Below, piece after piece: positions 24,682 to 37,884 of a stretch of 64,000 bases of DNA (the first letter of the stretch is position 1; each line of letters starts with the position of its first letter). A model generated the notes under the pieces. That model saw nothing but the letters and a program-made list of their open reading frames with translations. It was not told where the DNA came from and made no database searches. A program made the translations under genes and the position numbers. The stretch is from Doryteuthis pealeii. Its lineage: Eukaryota; Mollusca; Cephalopoda; Myopsida; Loliginidae. The stretch spans positions 63,878,311-63,942,310 of the forward strand of contig CM042157.1 in NCBI GenBank assembly GCA_023376005.1. The letters run 5' to 3'.

Positions 24682-25095
24682 GCAGGTATATAAACAACAA
24701 AGCCATTAAACCAGATTTGGTAATCTGGAATAAACATGAAAAAATTGCTCTTATTATTGAAGTAGCTGTCCCAAATGATTATGTTCTCAATAGAGCTGAG
24801 CGGGGAAAAATTACAAAATATCAAGACATATTAACCCTAAAACAACTTGGTCATTGAAAGAAATCAATATCATACCAGTTGTGGTAGGGGCAACTGGGTT
24901 GGTGAAGCAAAACTTTAAACAATACCAGGTAAACCAAGTTGCTATGGAATACTAATAGCAGCTATCAAAGGAACGTGCTCCATCCTAAAACGATCCTTAG
25001 GAAACAAATACTATTTATAAAGGAATCAAGTGTTAGCCCCAGGTAGAGGCCCCTTGGCTTCTAGAAATTGTTAAAGGAAAATAAAAGATATAAAA
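24682..25095 (+). mobile_element. LINE remnant with restriction-like endonuclease (RLE) domain, inserted in the zinc-finger exon
   Basis: One frame reads KPDLVIWNKHEKIALIIEV followed by AVPND, the PD-(x)n-D signature of RLE-type non-LTR retrotransposons. The frame then shifts and continues as KEINIIPVVVGATGLVKQNF. The zinc-finger sequence stops at GAGACAG (24,675-24,681) and resumes after AGACAG (25,096-25,101) as AAACTATATTCTTGTG, the normal linker start of the next finger. This indicates a target duplication of 6-7 bp. It is 5' truncated with no RT. Stops make it inactive. Confidence 0.7.
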
Positions 25096-25400
25096 AGACA
25101 GAAACTATATTCTTGTGAAGTTTGTGGATCAGCATTTTCACAGATTGCTCATTTAAAAAGATGTATCAGTTATGGTAGGGGCAACTGTGTTGGTCAAGCA
25201 AAACTTTAAAAAATACCTGGTAAACCAAGCTGCTGCAAGGTATAAATAGCAGCTATCAAAGGAACATCCTGCATCCTAAAAAGAGCTGTAGTATTTTAGT
25301 ACAATACTTAAAGAAATAAAGTGTTACCTCCAGAAAGGAGCCCCTTTGTTACTAAGAAAATTATCATTTAAAAGACACATGAAAAAACATTTGCCAGAAT
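25096..25400 (+). pseudogene. Finger 22 of the array, split by a second LINE remnant
   Basis: The first part reads [18 protein letters not shown] up to 25,161. The second part, from 25,364, reads SHLKRHMKKH in a frame that fits the missing second half. Removing 25,162-25,375 would give one normal C2H2 finger. This shows that the array extended beyond its present stop before the LINEs arrived. Confidence 0.7.
25162..25363 (+). mobile_element. Short 5'-truncated RLE LINE remnant inside finger 22, with target duplication
   Basis: The sequence starts within the same VVVGAT-LVKQNF endonuclease region as the remnant at 24,682 and shares its 3' part (GCTATCAAAGGAAC, GCATCCTAAAA). It is bracketed by TCATTTAAAAAGA (25,149-25,161) and TCATTTAAAAGA (25,364-25,375), a duplication of about 12 bp. 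Confidence 0.75.
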
Positions 25401-25404
25401 TTTA

Positions 25405-25500
25405 ATTTAACACAAGGCTAGGGGTATGGGTCAACCAATGAGAATCAAACTCACTATCAATGGTCTTCTTGACTAACTCATTAACTATTACACAACTGCA
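25405..25500 (-). mobile_element. SINE family C copy (tRNA-derived)
   Basis: On the minus strand it reads GTGTAATAGTTAATGAG (A-box region), then a B-box-like AGTGAGTTTGATTCTCATTG, then the family tail CCTAGCCTTGTGTTAA. Other copies include 37,885, 41,832, 60,700 and 62,224-62,600. Confidence 0.7.
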
Positions 25501-25924
25501 CTTAAGAACTTAAGTAAATCTAATCTAAAAGGATATAGACATATATTCTATCTCACCTGTGTTTTTTAATATGAATTTCGCTCCTCAGTGTCTGAATCTC
25601 TCAAGCAAAGTCCTGTCTTCTTTCTCTTTTTATTACTCTTCTAAATTCACTCATTTGTAATAATATACCTACAACACAACTTGTCTTATTCAGGTTTTGC
25701 TTTCAGTATATACAAGGAGGAACCTAAGAGTCTTTCATATTTTTAACGATATAAACAAATCTGTGCAATCTCTGTACCATTTTCTTGAAAACAGTCTGAT
25801 AAAGCTGATGCATTTCAGTGGAAATAAATTATGAATATTAATATGTCCCGTATTTAAGCCTTTTCTTTGACATATATATATATATATATATTTGGGAGAA
25901 TATATGCTTAATTGAAGTCGTACC

Positions 25925-26140
25925 TAATTTTGAAAGTTAATTAATAATTAATTAGGCAGGAATACCTATTCAAATGTAAGGCTAAATCGATAAAAATCAA
26001 TCTGTATGTACATTTCAGCCTATTAGGCCTCATCAGCAGAGCTATAGATAGGAAGCCCATCTTGTGCGTGATTCGAACCCTGACTGTCAAGCTGACTGGC
26101 GAGGACCGTAACCCCTACACCAACGGGACTTTCTTAGATT
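25925..26140 (-). mobile_element. SINE with tRNA-like head and a GCTGATGAGGCC/GGCTGAAA body
   Basis: On the minus strand the head reads GTTGGTGTAGGGGTTACGG (A-box region) and GGGTTCGAATC (B box), followed by GCTGATGAGGCCTAATAGGC and a tail rich in TTAATTAATTA. The head could be mistaken for a tRNA gene, but the acceptor stem does not close and the body follows directly. It is mirrored near 29,010-29,225. Confidence 0.65.
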
Positions 26141-26569
26141 TTTCGTTTTGTTTAGAAGTAGGTTAAATTCCTCTTATAGTGACTTTTTCTACACGACAGT
26201 ATGAGAAGTAAATACACAAACGATGTGTTTTGATATGGCTTTTTATATATATATATATATATATATACACACTAGCAGTATTTTCCTAGCCTTGCCTGTT
26301 ATATAGTATACAAATAAATTTGAGTATAAACTTTTTAAATCCCATATTACTTACCATTGGATAACAGTACCTAGTGCTTGATGTACTTATTGTGGAACTG
26401 TTACAACAGAAATTTGTGCATGTTAACCTCCATTTACCAATAACAATAATAATACTTTTTGAAAGGGAATGAGATGCAATATCAACAGTGTATCTCCTGC
26501 TGGTCTCATGTATTACAACACTGATCAAGATCCTTTGTAGGCCGAGCCATCTTTTAAGATCACTGCTGA

Positions 26570-26735
26570 AACGCACTAGAGAGAAAACATTTACTGGTAA
26601 TTTCCATTTTCAGAGACCTTATAGAGAGGAACCATATTCTTGTAAAATCTGGAGATTAGCCTTTTTTTTAAAAACATACGCAATTACACATTTGAATATC
26701 AATGTTGATCTTTGTGAGAGCTTTCACCATTGACA
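26570..26735 (+). pseudogene. Isolated decayed zinc-finger fragment
   Basis: A frame around 26,615-26,700 reads EEPYSCKIWRLAF followed by LKTYAITH. It keeps the linker and first cysteine of a finger but has lost the second cysteine and the spacing. It is a relic of the same array family; mirrored at about 28,440-28,600. Confidence 0.5.
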
Positions 26736-26984
26736 ATTATAGAAGGGGGGAAAAATATAGAGGGAAAATAGATATTTGCTTCAACAAGTTCCTGCTGAGG
26801 GGGGTGGGACCAAAAAGAAGTGAGTTCACTGTCTTCTTGCAAGCCAAACTTTCTTTTGGTTAATACAGTCTTCGACCAGCAGCTAAAAATCCGTCGCTGT
26901 CGTCAAAATAATATTTTCTGACTGCCGTCTCACGTAAAGCTTCTCTGCTTCTCACGCCACGCTCCACTCGCTTTGGTTATTTTA

Positions 26985-27135
26985 TGGGCATATTACCCAA
27001 ACATCTGGGCACATCAGTCGAACCTCGCGTCCGTCCAGTGCTTAATCACATTTGTTTTTGCATGTGGGAGGACGCGGGTTCGATCCCGGCAGGCAAGACA
27101 ATGTCTTGCTCTTTTTCCTTTCTCGTTCTCCGTCA
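26985..27135 (+). mobile_element. tRNA-like SINE head with a perfect B box
   Basis: GTCCAGTGCTTAATCAC is followed by GACGCGGGTTCGATCCCGGC, which contains the consensus B box GGTTCGATCCC. No cloverleaf closes around it, so it is called a SINE head and not a tRNA gene. It is mirrored near 28,065-28,190. Confidence 0.5.
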
Positions 27136-27440
27136 TAACAATGTAATATCATATATCAGCATAAAACTTGATCCCATATAAATATGCAAATTATTTGCAT
27201 TAAAAGCTACAATTGTTTACTAACTATTATTATTTGAATTTTTCACACCAGTGTAAGCTTTCGTGTTTTTAGAATTTTAACCTGTATCTACTTGACATTA
27301 GAAATAAATTTGGCTAAATAATAAATAATTGGCTAAATAATAAAAATCACTTCAGTTCCAAGAATCTGTTCTCCAGAGAAAATAGAAAAATTGGGGATAA
27401 TTCCATGATATCTTTGATTTGGAATGTTTTTGCCTAGGTG

Positions 27441-27735
27441 TGAAGTAAAGTCGTTGGGGTGGCCTAATGTCGGTATCAGCCATGCAGCAAGGGAGTCTAT
27501 CCAAGGAGATTGTTTTGGCTTCTGAGGTAGAGCGTCACACCTACCATCAGCTCCTTACTTTACCACACAGATCCCTGTGCTACTCATACGTTGGCGAGGG
27601 CGGGTATCAACTAGGAACCTTGTGGTTTCTAGCCGAACTGCTCTACCTTCAAATGAAAAAAAATCTCCCTTGGATCGCACTCCCTTGCCATCGGGCTGAT
27701 ACCGACCATTAGGCCACCCAACGACCTTTACTCAC
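27441..27735. mobile_element. SINE family A at the centre of palindrome 2
   Basis: A nearly complete minus-strand SINE A (27,441-27,650) is followed without break by the last 85 bp of a plus-strand SINE A (27,651-27,735), ending GCCACCCAACGACCTTTAC. The fold-back point of palindrome 2 therefore lies inside a SINE copy, where ATCTCCTTGG-like sequence of one strand meets that of the other. Confidence 0.75.
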
Positions 27736-29744
27736 ACCTAGGAAAAACATTCCAAATCAAGATATCATGAATTGTAATCCCCAATTTTTTCTATTTCTCT
27801 GGAAAACAGATTCTTGAACTGAAGTGTATTTTATTTTAGCCAATTATTTTTATATTTAGCCAAATTATTCTAATGTCAAGTAGATCAGTTAAAATTCTAA
27901 AAACACGAAAGCTTACACTGGTGTGAAAATTCAAATAATAATAGTTAGTAAACAATTGTAGCTTTTAATGCAAATAATTTGCATATTTATATGGGATCAA
28001 GTTTTATGCTGATATATGATATTACATTGTTATGACGGAGAACGAGAAAGGAAAAGAGCAAGACATTGTCTTGCCTCCGGATCGAACCCGCGTCCTCCAC
28101 ATGCAAAAACAAATGTGATTAAAGCACTGGACGGACGCGAGGTTCGACTGATGTGCCCAGATGTTGGGTAATATGCCCATAAAATAACCAAAGCGAGTGG
28201 AGCGTGGCGTGAGAAGCAGAGAAGCTTTACGTGAGACGGCAGTCAGAAAATATTATTTTGACGACAAGCGACGGATTTTTAGCTGCTGTCGAAGACTGTA
28301 TTAACCAAAAGAAATTTGGCTTGCAAGAAACAAGTGAACTCCTTCTTTTGTCCCACCCCCTCACAAGCAGGACTTGTTGAAGCAAATATCTATCCCTCTA
28401 TATTTTTCCCCTTCTATAATGTCAATGGGTGAAGCTCTCACAAAGATCAACATTGATATTCAAAATGTGTAATTGCGTAGTTTTTAAAAATAGGCTAATC
28501 CCCTCTCCAGATTTACAAGAATATTGTCCTCTCTATAAGGTCTCTGAAAATGGAAATTACCAGTATGTTTTCTCTCTAGTCGTTTCAGCAGTGATCTTAA
28601 AAGATGGCTCGCCTACAAAGATCTTGATCAGTGTGTAATACATGAGACCAGCAGGAGATACACTGTTGATATTGCATTCTCATTCCTTTCAAAAAGTATT
28701 ATTATTGTTATTGGTAAATGGAGGTTAACATGCACAAATTTCTTGTGTAACAATTCCACAAAAGTACTCAAGCACTGGTACTGTTATCCAATGGTAAGTA
28801 ATATGGGATTTAAAAAGTTTATACTCAAATTTATTTGATATACTATATAACAGGCAAGGCTAGAAAATACTGCTAGTGTGTATAATATATATATATATAT
28901 AATATAAAAAGCCATATCAAAACACATCGTTTGTGTATTTACTTCTCAACTGTCGTGTAGAAAAGTCACAAAGGAATTTTAACCTACTTCTAAACAAAAC
29001 GAAAAATTCTAAGAAAGTCCCGTTGTGTAGGGGTTACGGTCCTCGCCAGTCAGCTTTGACAGTCAGGGTTCGAATCACGCACAAGATGGGCTTCCTATAT
29101 TACTCTGCTGATGAGGCCTAATAGGCTGAAATGTACATACAGATTGATTTATCATTTTAGCCTTACATTTGAATAGGTATTCCTGCCTAATTAATTATTA
29201 ATTAACTTTCAAAATTAGGTACATTCAATTAAGCATATATTCCTCCCAATCAATAATATATATCTATGTCAAAGAAAAGGCTAAATACGGGACATATTAA
29301 TTATTCATAATTTATTTCCACTGAAATGCATCAGCTTTATCAGACTGTTTTCAAGAAAATGGTACAGAGATTGCACAGATTTGTTTATATCGTTAAAAAT
29401 ATGAAAGACTCTTAGGTTCCTCCTTGTATAACTGAAAGCAAAACCTGAATAAGAGAAAGTGGTGTTGTACAGGTATATTATTACAAATGAGTGAATTTTA
29501 GAAGAGTAATAAAAAGAGAAAGAAGACAGACTTTGTGCTTGAGAGATTCAGACACTGGAGAAATTCATATAAAACACAGGTGAGATAAATATATGTCTAA
29601 TATCCTTTAGATTAGATTTAACTTAAGTTCTTAAGTTGCAGTTGTGTAATAGTTAATGAAGTTAGTCAAGAAGACCATTGATAGTGAGTTTTGATTCTCA
29701 TGTTGACCCATACCCCTAGCCTGTGTTAAATTAAAATTCTGGCA

Positions 29745-30424
29745 AATGTTTTTCATGTGTCTTTAAATGATAATTTTCTTAGTAAAAAGGGGCTCCTTTC
29801 TGGAGGTAACACTTTATTTTTTAAGTATTGTACTAAAATACTACAGCTCTTTTTGATGCAGGATGTTCCTTTGATAGCTGCTATTTATACCTTGCAGCAG
29901 CTTGGTTTCCAGGTATTTTTTTAACGTTTTGCTTGACAACACAGTTGCCCTACCATAACTGATACATCTTTTTTAAATGAGCAACTTGTGAAAATGCTGA
30001 TCCACAAACTTCACAAAGATAATAGTTTCTGTCTTTTTAATCTTTATTTTCCTTAAACAATTCTAGAACCAAGGGGCCTCTACCTGGCTAAACACTTGAT
30101 TCCTTTATAAATAGTATTTGTTTCCTAAGGATCGTTTTTAGGATGGAGCACGTTCCTTTGATAGCTGCTATTAGTATTCCATAGCATTTGGTTACCTGGT
30201 ATTGTTTAAAGTTTGCTTCACCAACCAGTTGCCCTACCACAACTGGTATGATATTGATTTCTTTCATGACCAATTGTTTTAGGGTTAAATGTCTTGATAT
30301 TTGTAATTTTCCCCGCTCAAGCTCTTGGAACATAATCATTTGGACAGGCCTACTACTTCAATAATAGAGCAATTTTTCATGTTATTCAGATTGACCAAAT
30401 GCTGGTTAATGGCTGTTTTGTTTA

Positions 30425-30440
<16 letters not shown>
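29745..30440 (-). mobile_element. Mirror copies of the two LINE remnants (right arm)
   Basis: A frame at 30,088-30,339 on the minus strand still reads KEINIIPVVVG and NFKQYQV, matching 24,682-25,095. The shorter remnant is mirrored around 29,790-29,985. These are parts of palindrome 2, not new insertions. Confidence 0.8.
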
Positions 30441-32905
<2,465 letters not shown>

Positions 32906-33339
32906 TCTTTAAGTTTAGAGATCTGCATATTTTTTAAGAATATATTTCCTTATAAGAGAGTTCCTTTGTGCATATTTTTCATGGTCTGTTTTGTATTTTC
33001 ATCTTAAACTGTCAAAAAGCTTATCTACACCCTAACATGAGTAGGGCTTCTGCACAGTGTGTGTTTGTCTGCATACTTTGCTGTTGTATGCTAAATAGAA
33101 CACCTTAATTTTGATCTTTATTTCATAAGAATACATTTCCTCATAAAAGAGTTTGCATATGTTTTTAAATCGTGAAAATATTTGATCCTTCATCCACACT
33201 GACTTCCTGTGAATGAAAAAGAATGTTGATTTAACGGAAAGCAAAGAGACTTTTTATGATTATTTGCAATCTAAAATATTACTGTGAATGAATACTAATG
33301 AATAGAATATAGATGTTAGGTTGTAAAATGATCTATTGA

Positions 33340-33951
33340 TCAGATGGGAATATTGAATTGAGTTCAGCATTTAAATAACCAACAGGAATTGACTTAAACC
33401 AACCAAATATAACCATCCAATTATTATTATGTAGGTGAACTATAAAATGGCGTTATTATTAAATAGGAAACTTGAATTGAGTTCAGAATAAAATAATCCC
33501 AACAGGAATTGACTAAAACCAACCAAATAACCATTCCATTTTTTATTACCTTATGTAGTAAGCATAAAATGGTTATTATTAAAATAGGAATACTTGAATT
33601 GAGTTCAATTAATCAACCAACAGGAATTGAACTTAGAACAACAAATAACCATCCATGTATTTAGTATGTATGTAGGTACATAAAATGGTTATTATTAAAT
33701 AGGAAACTTGAAATTGAGTTAGCATTAAATAACCCAACAGGAATGACTTAAACCAACCAAATAACCATTCCAACTTATTTATTATTATGTTAGGTAACAT
33801 AAAATGGTTATTATAAATAGGAATAACTGTGATATTGAGTTCAGAATTAAATAACCCAACAGGAATTGAAACTTAAACCAACAAATAACCATCCAATTAA
33901 TTATTCATTAATGTAGGTAACATAAAATGTTATATTAAATAGGCATGCTTG
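33340..33951 (-). repeat. Noisy mirror of the 118-bp satellite, cut by the gap
   Basis: Repeated AACCCAACAGGAATTGACTT and AACCAACCAAATAACCATCC blocks recur at about 110-120 bp with many indels. The array runs directly into the Ns. Confidence 0.8.
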
Positions 33952-34051
33952 NNNNNNNNNNNNNNNNNNNNNNNNNNNNNNNNNNNNNNNNNNNNNNNNN
34001 NNNNNNNNNNNNNNNNNNNNNNNNNNNNNNNNNNNNNNNNNNNNNNNNNNN
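33952..34051. other. Assembly gap, exactly 100 Ns
   Basis: A round 100-N block is a standard scaffold join of unknown length. Low-quality satellite sequence precedes it and low-complexity AAT/AAG sequence follows. Confidence 0.98.
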
Positions 34052-34920
34052 TTTGAGAGAGTCAATAATATAATATATAAAATAAGAAGAAGAAGAAGAA
34101 GGAAGAAGAAGAAGAAGAATATTAGATGAAAGTCTTATAACTTAATAATAATATAATTAATATCAATAATAATAGTACATAAGAAGAAGAAGAATAGAAG
34201 AAGAAGAAGGAAGAAAAAAGAAAGAATATTCTATAGAATTAAGTAATTACATAATAATAAGAAGAAGAAGAAAGAAGATGCGCACAAACCTTGAATGAAG
34301 ATAGAGAGAAGAAGAAAAAGGAAGAATATTAGAATGAACGGTTGAATAATAAAACTTTAACAGAGCTGACGGTTTCGTAATAACAACAACATATCAATTT
34401 AATAATAAGAAAGCAAGAAGAAAGAAGAAGAAAGGACGCAGTAAAGAACTCAACAAGAAATAAATTTAGAATGAAAGTTTAACTAAGTATAAAAAAAACC
34501 ATCTAAATAATAATAAGAGAAGTAAGAAAGAGAAGAAGCAAGAAGGAAGAAAAAGTAAGGAATATTAGAATTGAATGTTAATAATAATACATAATAATAA
34601 TAATAATATAACGTAAGAAGAAGAAGAAGAAGAAGAGAAGAAGAAAAAGAAGGAAATATTAGAATGAAGTTAAATAATAATAATAATAAATAATAATAAT
34701 ATAATAAGTCAGAAGAAGAGAAGAAAGGAAGAGAATATCTTAAAAATTAAATCCCTAATAATAATAAAACCAGTGACCCTGTGAGGGACAACTCCCGCAG
34801 ATGCCACTTTCATTTACTTTCAACTCGTCTCCCACTCCCAACAAATAACACTCCTAGGGGTGAAAAGAACCATCAAGATTGGCCCATTAGCCTAAGAGTG
34901 CATAAGTAACAAACAAATGA

Positions 34921-34985
<65 letters not shown>

Positions 34986-35406
34986 TATGTCATCTCCGTT
35001 AGGCATAGCATCTTGTTATGAGGCAGTTGTTTGCTCTATTGTTCTTGAATGGTTTTGTTTATTTTTATTTTTTTATACCGAGTTGTCAATGACATCTTCT
35101 TTCCAATTTGGTATCTCTAAGGAATAAACAAGCCTACAACTCTAGCTACACCCTGAAAACCGATTTGATTATCGACGAAACCCAACTGAGAATGTCTAGG
35201 AGACTATTACCAAAACTTAGATGATGATGATGATAAGAAGAAAGTTAATAATAATAATAATATAATAATAATAATAATAATATAATAATAATAAGAAGAA
35301 GAAGAAAAGAAGAAGAAGAAGAGGAAGAATATTTTGAATGAAAGTCAATAATAATAAAATAATAAGAAGAAGAAGAAGAAGAAGAGAAATATTTGAAATG
35401 AAAGTA

Positions 35407-35478
<72 letters not shown>

Positions 35479-35521
35479 AGGAAGATATTTGAATGAAAGT
35501 CAATAATAATAATAATAATAA

Positions 35522-35552
<31 letters not shown>

Positions 35553-35570
35553 AATATTAGAATGAAAGTA

Positions 35571-35613
<43 letters not shown>
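34052..35613 (+). repeat. AAT/AAG composite minisatellite
   Basis: Blocks of (AAT)n and (AAG)n alternate with a spacer like GAATATTAGAATGAAAGT, forming units of about 60-100 bp. The first part, to about 34,750, is irregular with many apparent indels; the part after 35,220 is cleaner. Low-complexity frames here are not genes. An island at 34,760-35,215 holds non-repeat sequence and a GA run. Confidence 0.9.
34920..34982 (+). repeat. GA microsatellite
   Basis: (GA)n of about 60 bp ends in a G run. Confidence 0.95.
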
Positions 35614-35616
<3 letters not shown>

Positions 35617-35818
35617 TACACTTGGAACGATCCCAAAAGGATTAGAAAAGGGTTTGGAAAGTTTGGAAATCAGAGGAAGGATAGAAACCATTCAGAACAC
35701 TGCACTGCTGCAATCTGCCAGAATACTCAGAAGAGTCCTGGAGACCTGAGGAGACTTGCTGTCACTCAGACTCCAGTGAAAGACCATCAGCTAATGCTGA
35801 TGTGAAAACTCAAAAATA
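35614..35818 (+). mobile_element. 5'-truncated 3' end of an RLE LINE (Dong/R4-like), copy A
   Basis: The sequence matches the last 205 bp of the longer copy that follows: the end of the endonuclease frame (GLESLEIRGRIETIQNT), the stop TGA after LRRVLET, and the 3' UTR ending GATGTGAAAACTCAAAA. It is flanked by (AAT)n on both sides. Confidence 0.85.
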
Positions 35819-35879
35819 ATAATAATAATATCCACTCAATTGGCGAAAAAGAAATATACTTTTCACTCAATTGGCGAAA

Positions 35880-36274
35880 CCTTTTCCCAGAAAAACAGAA
35901 AGGATGCCGCAAGGCAAAAAGAGGAACACACGATTTACTGTATATAGACCAATACATTCTTAAAGAAGTAAAAAATAGACGGAAAAATATTGCAATGGCC
36001 TGGATCGACTACAGAAAAGCCTATGACATGGTCCCACATACCTGGATTTTAGAATGTTTAAAAATGTACAAAATTCCCAACAACATCATAAATTTCATTG
36101 AAAAAGCCATGGAAAACTGAGAGTTCAATTAAAAGCCGGAAAACAATCCCTGGCAGAAGTAAAAATCCAAAGAAGTATCTTCCAAGGAGACCATTATCAC
36201 CACTACTATTTATTATAGCAATGCGCAAACCATATACTGAAAAAATGTGCTTTTAGTAATTCACAAACTACCTG
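35880..36274 (+). pseudogene. Broken N-terminal half of the LINE reverse transcriptase
   Basis: The first frame reads GCRKAKRGTHDLLYIDQ and then IAMAWIDYRKAYDMVPH, which are RT motifs including the first catalytic aspartate of motif A. A missing base near 36,117 puts a stop after KAMEN. Later a shortened run near 36,191 and another shift near 36,268 separate the FQGD block from the YMDD frame. All three changes are one-base indels, so sequencing error or natural decay are both possible. Confidence 0.75.
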
Positions 36275-37417
36275 ATGTACATGGATGACATTAAAATTTT
36301 TGCAAAAAATGAAAAAGAATTGGAGAGCCTAGTACAAACTATTAGAATATATAGCCAGGATATAGGTATGGAAGTTGGAATCGAAAAATGCGCTATGCTT
36401 GTAATAAAACGGGGTGAAAGAAAATTAATGAATGGAATACAACTGCCAAATCAGGAAACATTAAAATCTCTTGATGAAAATGAAGGCTACAAATACTTAG
36501 GAATTTTAGAAGCGGACAATATCATGCAAGCAGAAATGAAAGGAAAAGTTAAAAAAGAATATCTCAGGAGAACTAGAAAACTTCTAGAAACGAAACTTAA
36601 CAGCAGAAATCTGATCAAAGGAAATAATACCTGGGCTGTCCCCATTATAAGATACTCAGGACCATTCTTGAAATGGACAAAAGAAGAACTCAGACAGATT
36701 GACCAAAGGACGAGAAAATTAATGACCATGCACAAGGCTCTCCACCCTAGAGATGATAGAGATAGATTATATGTGCCAAGAAAGGAAGGAGGAAGAGGAC
36801 TTGCCAACATAGAGGAATGCGTAGAAACCACAATCCAACAACTTGAAGATTACACAAGAAAGAGCAAAGACAAACTACTTATGGCAGCCAACAATAGTAG
36901 AAACGACAGATGGACAAACAGAAAAACGGCAAAGACTAAAAAACAAAAATGGGAAGAAAAACAATTATATGGACGCTTCAAACGACAAATAGAAGAGGTT
37001 GCACATCAAAAGACTTGGACATGGTTAAGAAAGGGAAACCTCAAAAGAGAAACTGAATCACTTATAATTGCTGCACAAAATAATGCCATAAGGACAAACT
37101 ACATCAAAGCGAAAATTGATAAGACCCAACAAAATAGTAAATGTAGACTTTGCGGTAATAGAGATGAGACTGTAAACCATATACTCTGCGAATGTAGCAA
37201 ACTAGCACAACGAGAATACAAAACTAGACATGACTGGGTTGGGAAGGTGATCCACTGGGAATTATGCAAAAAATTAAATTTTGACCATACAACAAAATGG
37301 TATATGCATAAACCAGAATCTGTTCTTAAGAACGAAACGCATAAAATTCTCTGGGACTTTGAGATAAAAAACGGATCACCTTATCCCAGCAAGAAGACCA
37401 GACCTAGTGTTGATTAA
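36275..37417 (+). CDS. LINE reverse transcriptase C-terminal half with thumb and CCHC finger
   Basis: The open frame is 380 residues and is an ORF fragment, not a full protein. Residues 2-5 are YMDD, the motif C catalytic pair of reverse transcriptases. GYKYLGI at about residues 71-77 is the usual thumb motif. CRLCGNRDETVNHILCEC at about 289-306 is the C-x2-C-x7-H-x4-C finger that precedes the endonuclease in RLE elements. The frame ends early because one extra A in the run at about 37,366-37,371 shifts it: a second copy (57,860-58,264, minus) has one A fewer and reads on through ARRPDLVLIN. Its role would be target-primed reverse transcription; it is inactive as it stands. Confidence 0.85.
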   Translation: MYMDDIKIFAKNEKELESLVQTIRIYSQDIGMEVGIEKCAMLVIKRGERKLMNGIQLPNQETLKSLDENEGYKYLGILEADNIMQAEMKGKVKKEYLRRTRKLLETKLNSRNLIKGNNTWAVPIIRYSGPFLKWTKEELRQIDQRTRKLMTMHKALHPRDDRDRLYVPRKEGGRGLANIEECVETTIQQLEDYTRKSKDKLLMAANNSRNDRWTNRKTAKTKKQKWEEKQLYGRFKRQIEEVAHQKTWTWLRKGNLKRETESLIIAAQNNAIRTNYIKAKIDKTQQNSKCRLCGNRDETVNHILCECSKLAQREYKTRHDWVGKVIHWELCKKLNFDHTTKWYMHKPESVLKNETHKILWDFEIKNGSPYPSKKTRPSVD

Positions 37418-37709
37418 CAAAAGAGAAAGAACTTGCCAACTGGTGGATTTTGCAGTGCCAGCAGATCACAGGGTGAAGCTAAAGGAAAATGAAAAAATGG
37501 ACAAATATCTGGACCTTGCAAGAGAACTGAAAAAGTTATGGAATATGAAAGTGAAAGTGATACCAATTGTAGTTGGTGCAATTGGAACAGTCCCAAAAGG
37601 ATTAGAAAAGGGTTTGGAAAGTTTGGAAATCAGAGGAAGGATTGAAACGATTCAGAACACTGCACTGCTGCAATCTGCCAGAATACTCAGAAGAGTCCTG
37701 GAGACCTGA
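37407..37709 (+). CDS. LINE restriction-like endonuclease (RLE), shifted-frame C-terminus
   Basis: This is the continuation of the same polyprotein in another frame. The catalytic signature PDLVLINKRERTCQLVD (PD-x14-D) starts at about 37,395, just before the first ATG of this frame, and is followed by FAVPADHRVKLKE, KYLDLARELKKLW and KVIPIVVGAIGTVPKG. The frame stops at TGA after LRRVLET. In R2/R4/Dong-type elements this domain nicks the target DNA for reverse transcription. It is preserved apart from the upstream frameshift. Confidence 0.85.
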   Translation: MLINKRERTCQLVDFAVPADHRVKLKENEKMDKYLDLARELKKLWNMKVKVIPIVVGAIGTVPKGLEKGLESLEIRGRIETIQNTALLQSARILRRVLET

Positions 37710-37780
37710 GGAGACTTGCTGTCACTCAGACTCCAGTGAAAGACCATCAGCTAATGCTGATGTGAAAACTCAAAAGGGTA

Positions 37781-37823
<43 letters not shown>

Positions 37824-37884
37824 GTAAGAAGAAGAAGAAGAATATTAAAATGAAAGTCAAAAATAATAATAATGAGACAGCTGC

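Larger units (their letters stand above)
35831..37775 (+). mobile_element. RLE-type LINE (Dong/R4-like), partial copy B
   Basis: The order is RT (from the GCRKAKRGTHDLL block), YMDD, thumb, CCHC finger, PD-D endonuclease, stop and 3' UTR, the layout of R2/R4/Dong-type non-LTR elements. It is 5' truncated: no N-terminal DNA-binding fingers and no 5' UTR. (AAT)n flanks the 5' side (to about 35,830) and the 3' side (from about 37,780). A 16-bp block CACTCAATTGGCGAAA is repeated at the 5' edge. Confidence 0.85.

Noticed and set aside
26045..26130. Functional tRNA gene on the minus strand
   Set aside because: A and B boxes are present, but the acceptor stem does not close and a SINE body follows. 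Treated as a SINE head.
27060..27100. Functional tRNA gene around the perfect B box
   Set aside because: No complete cloverleaf could be drawn from the flanking sequence.
35217..35636. 139-residue isoleucine/leucine-rich frame
   Set aside because: It is translation of AAT/AAG repeats with no protein character.
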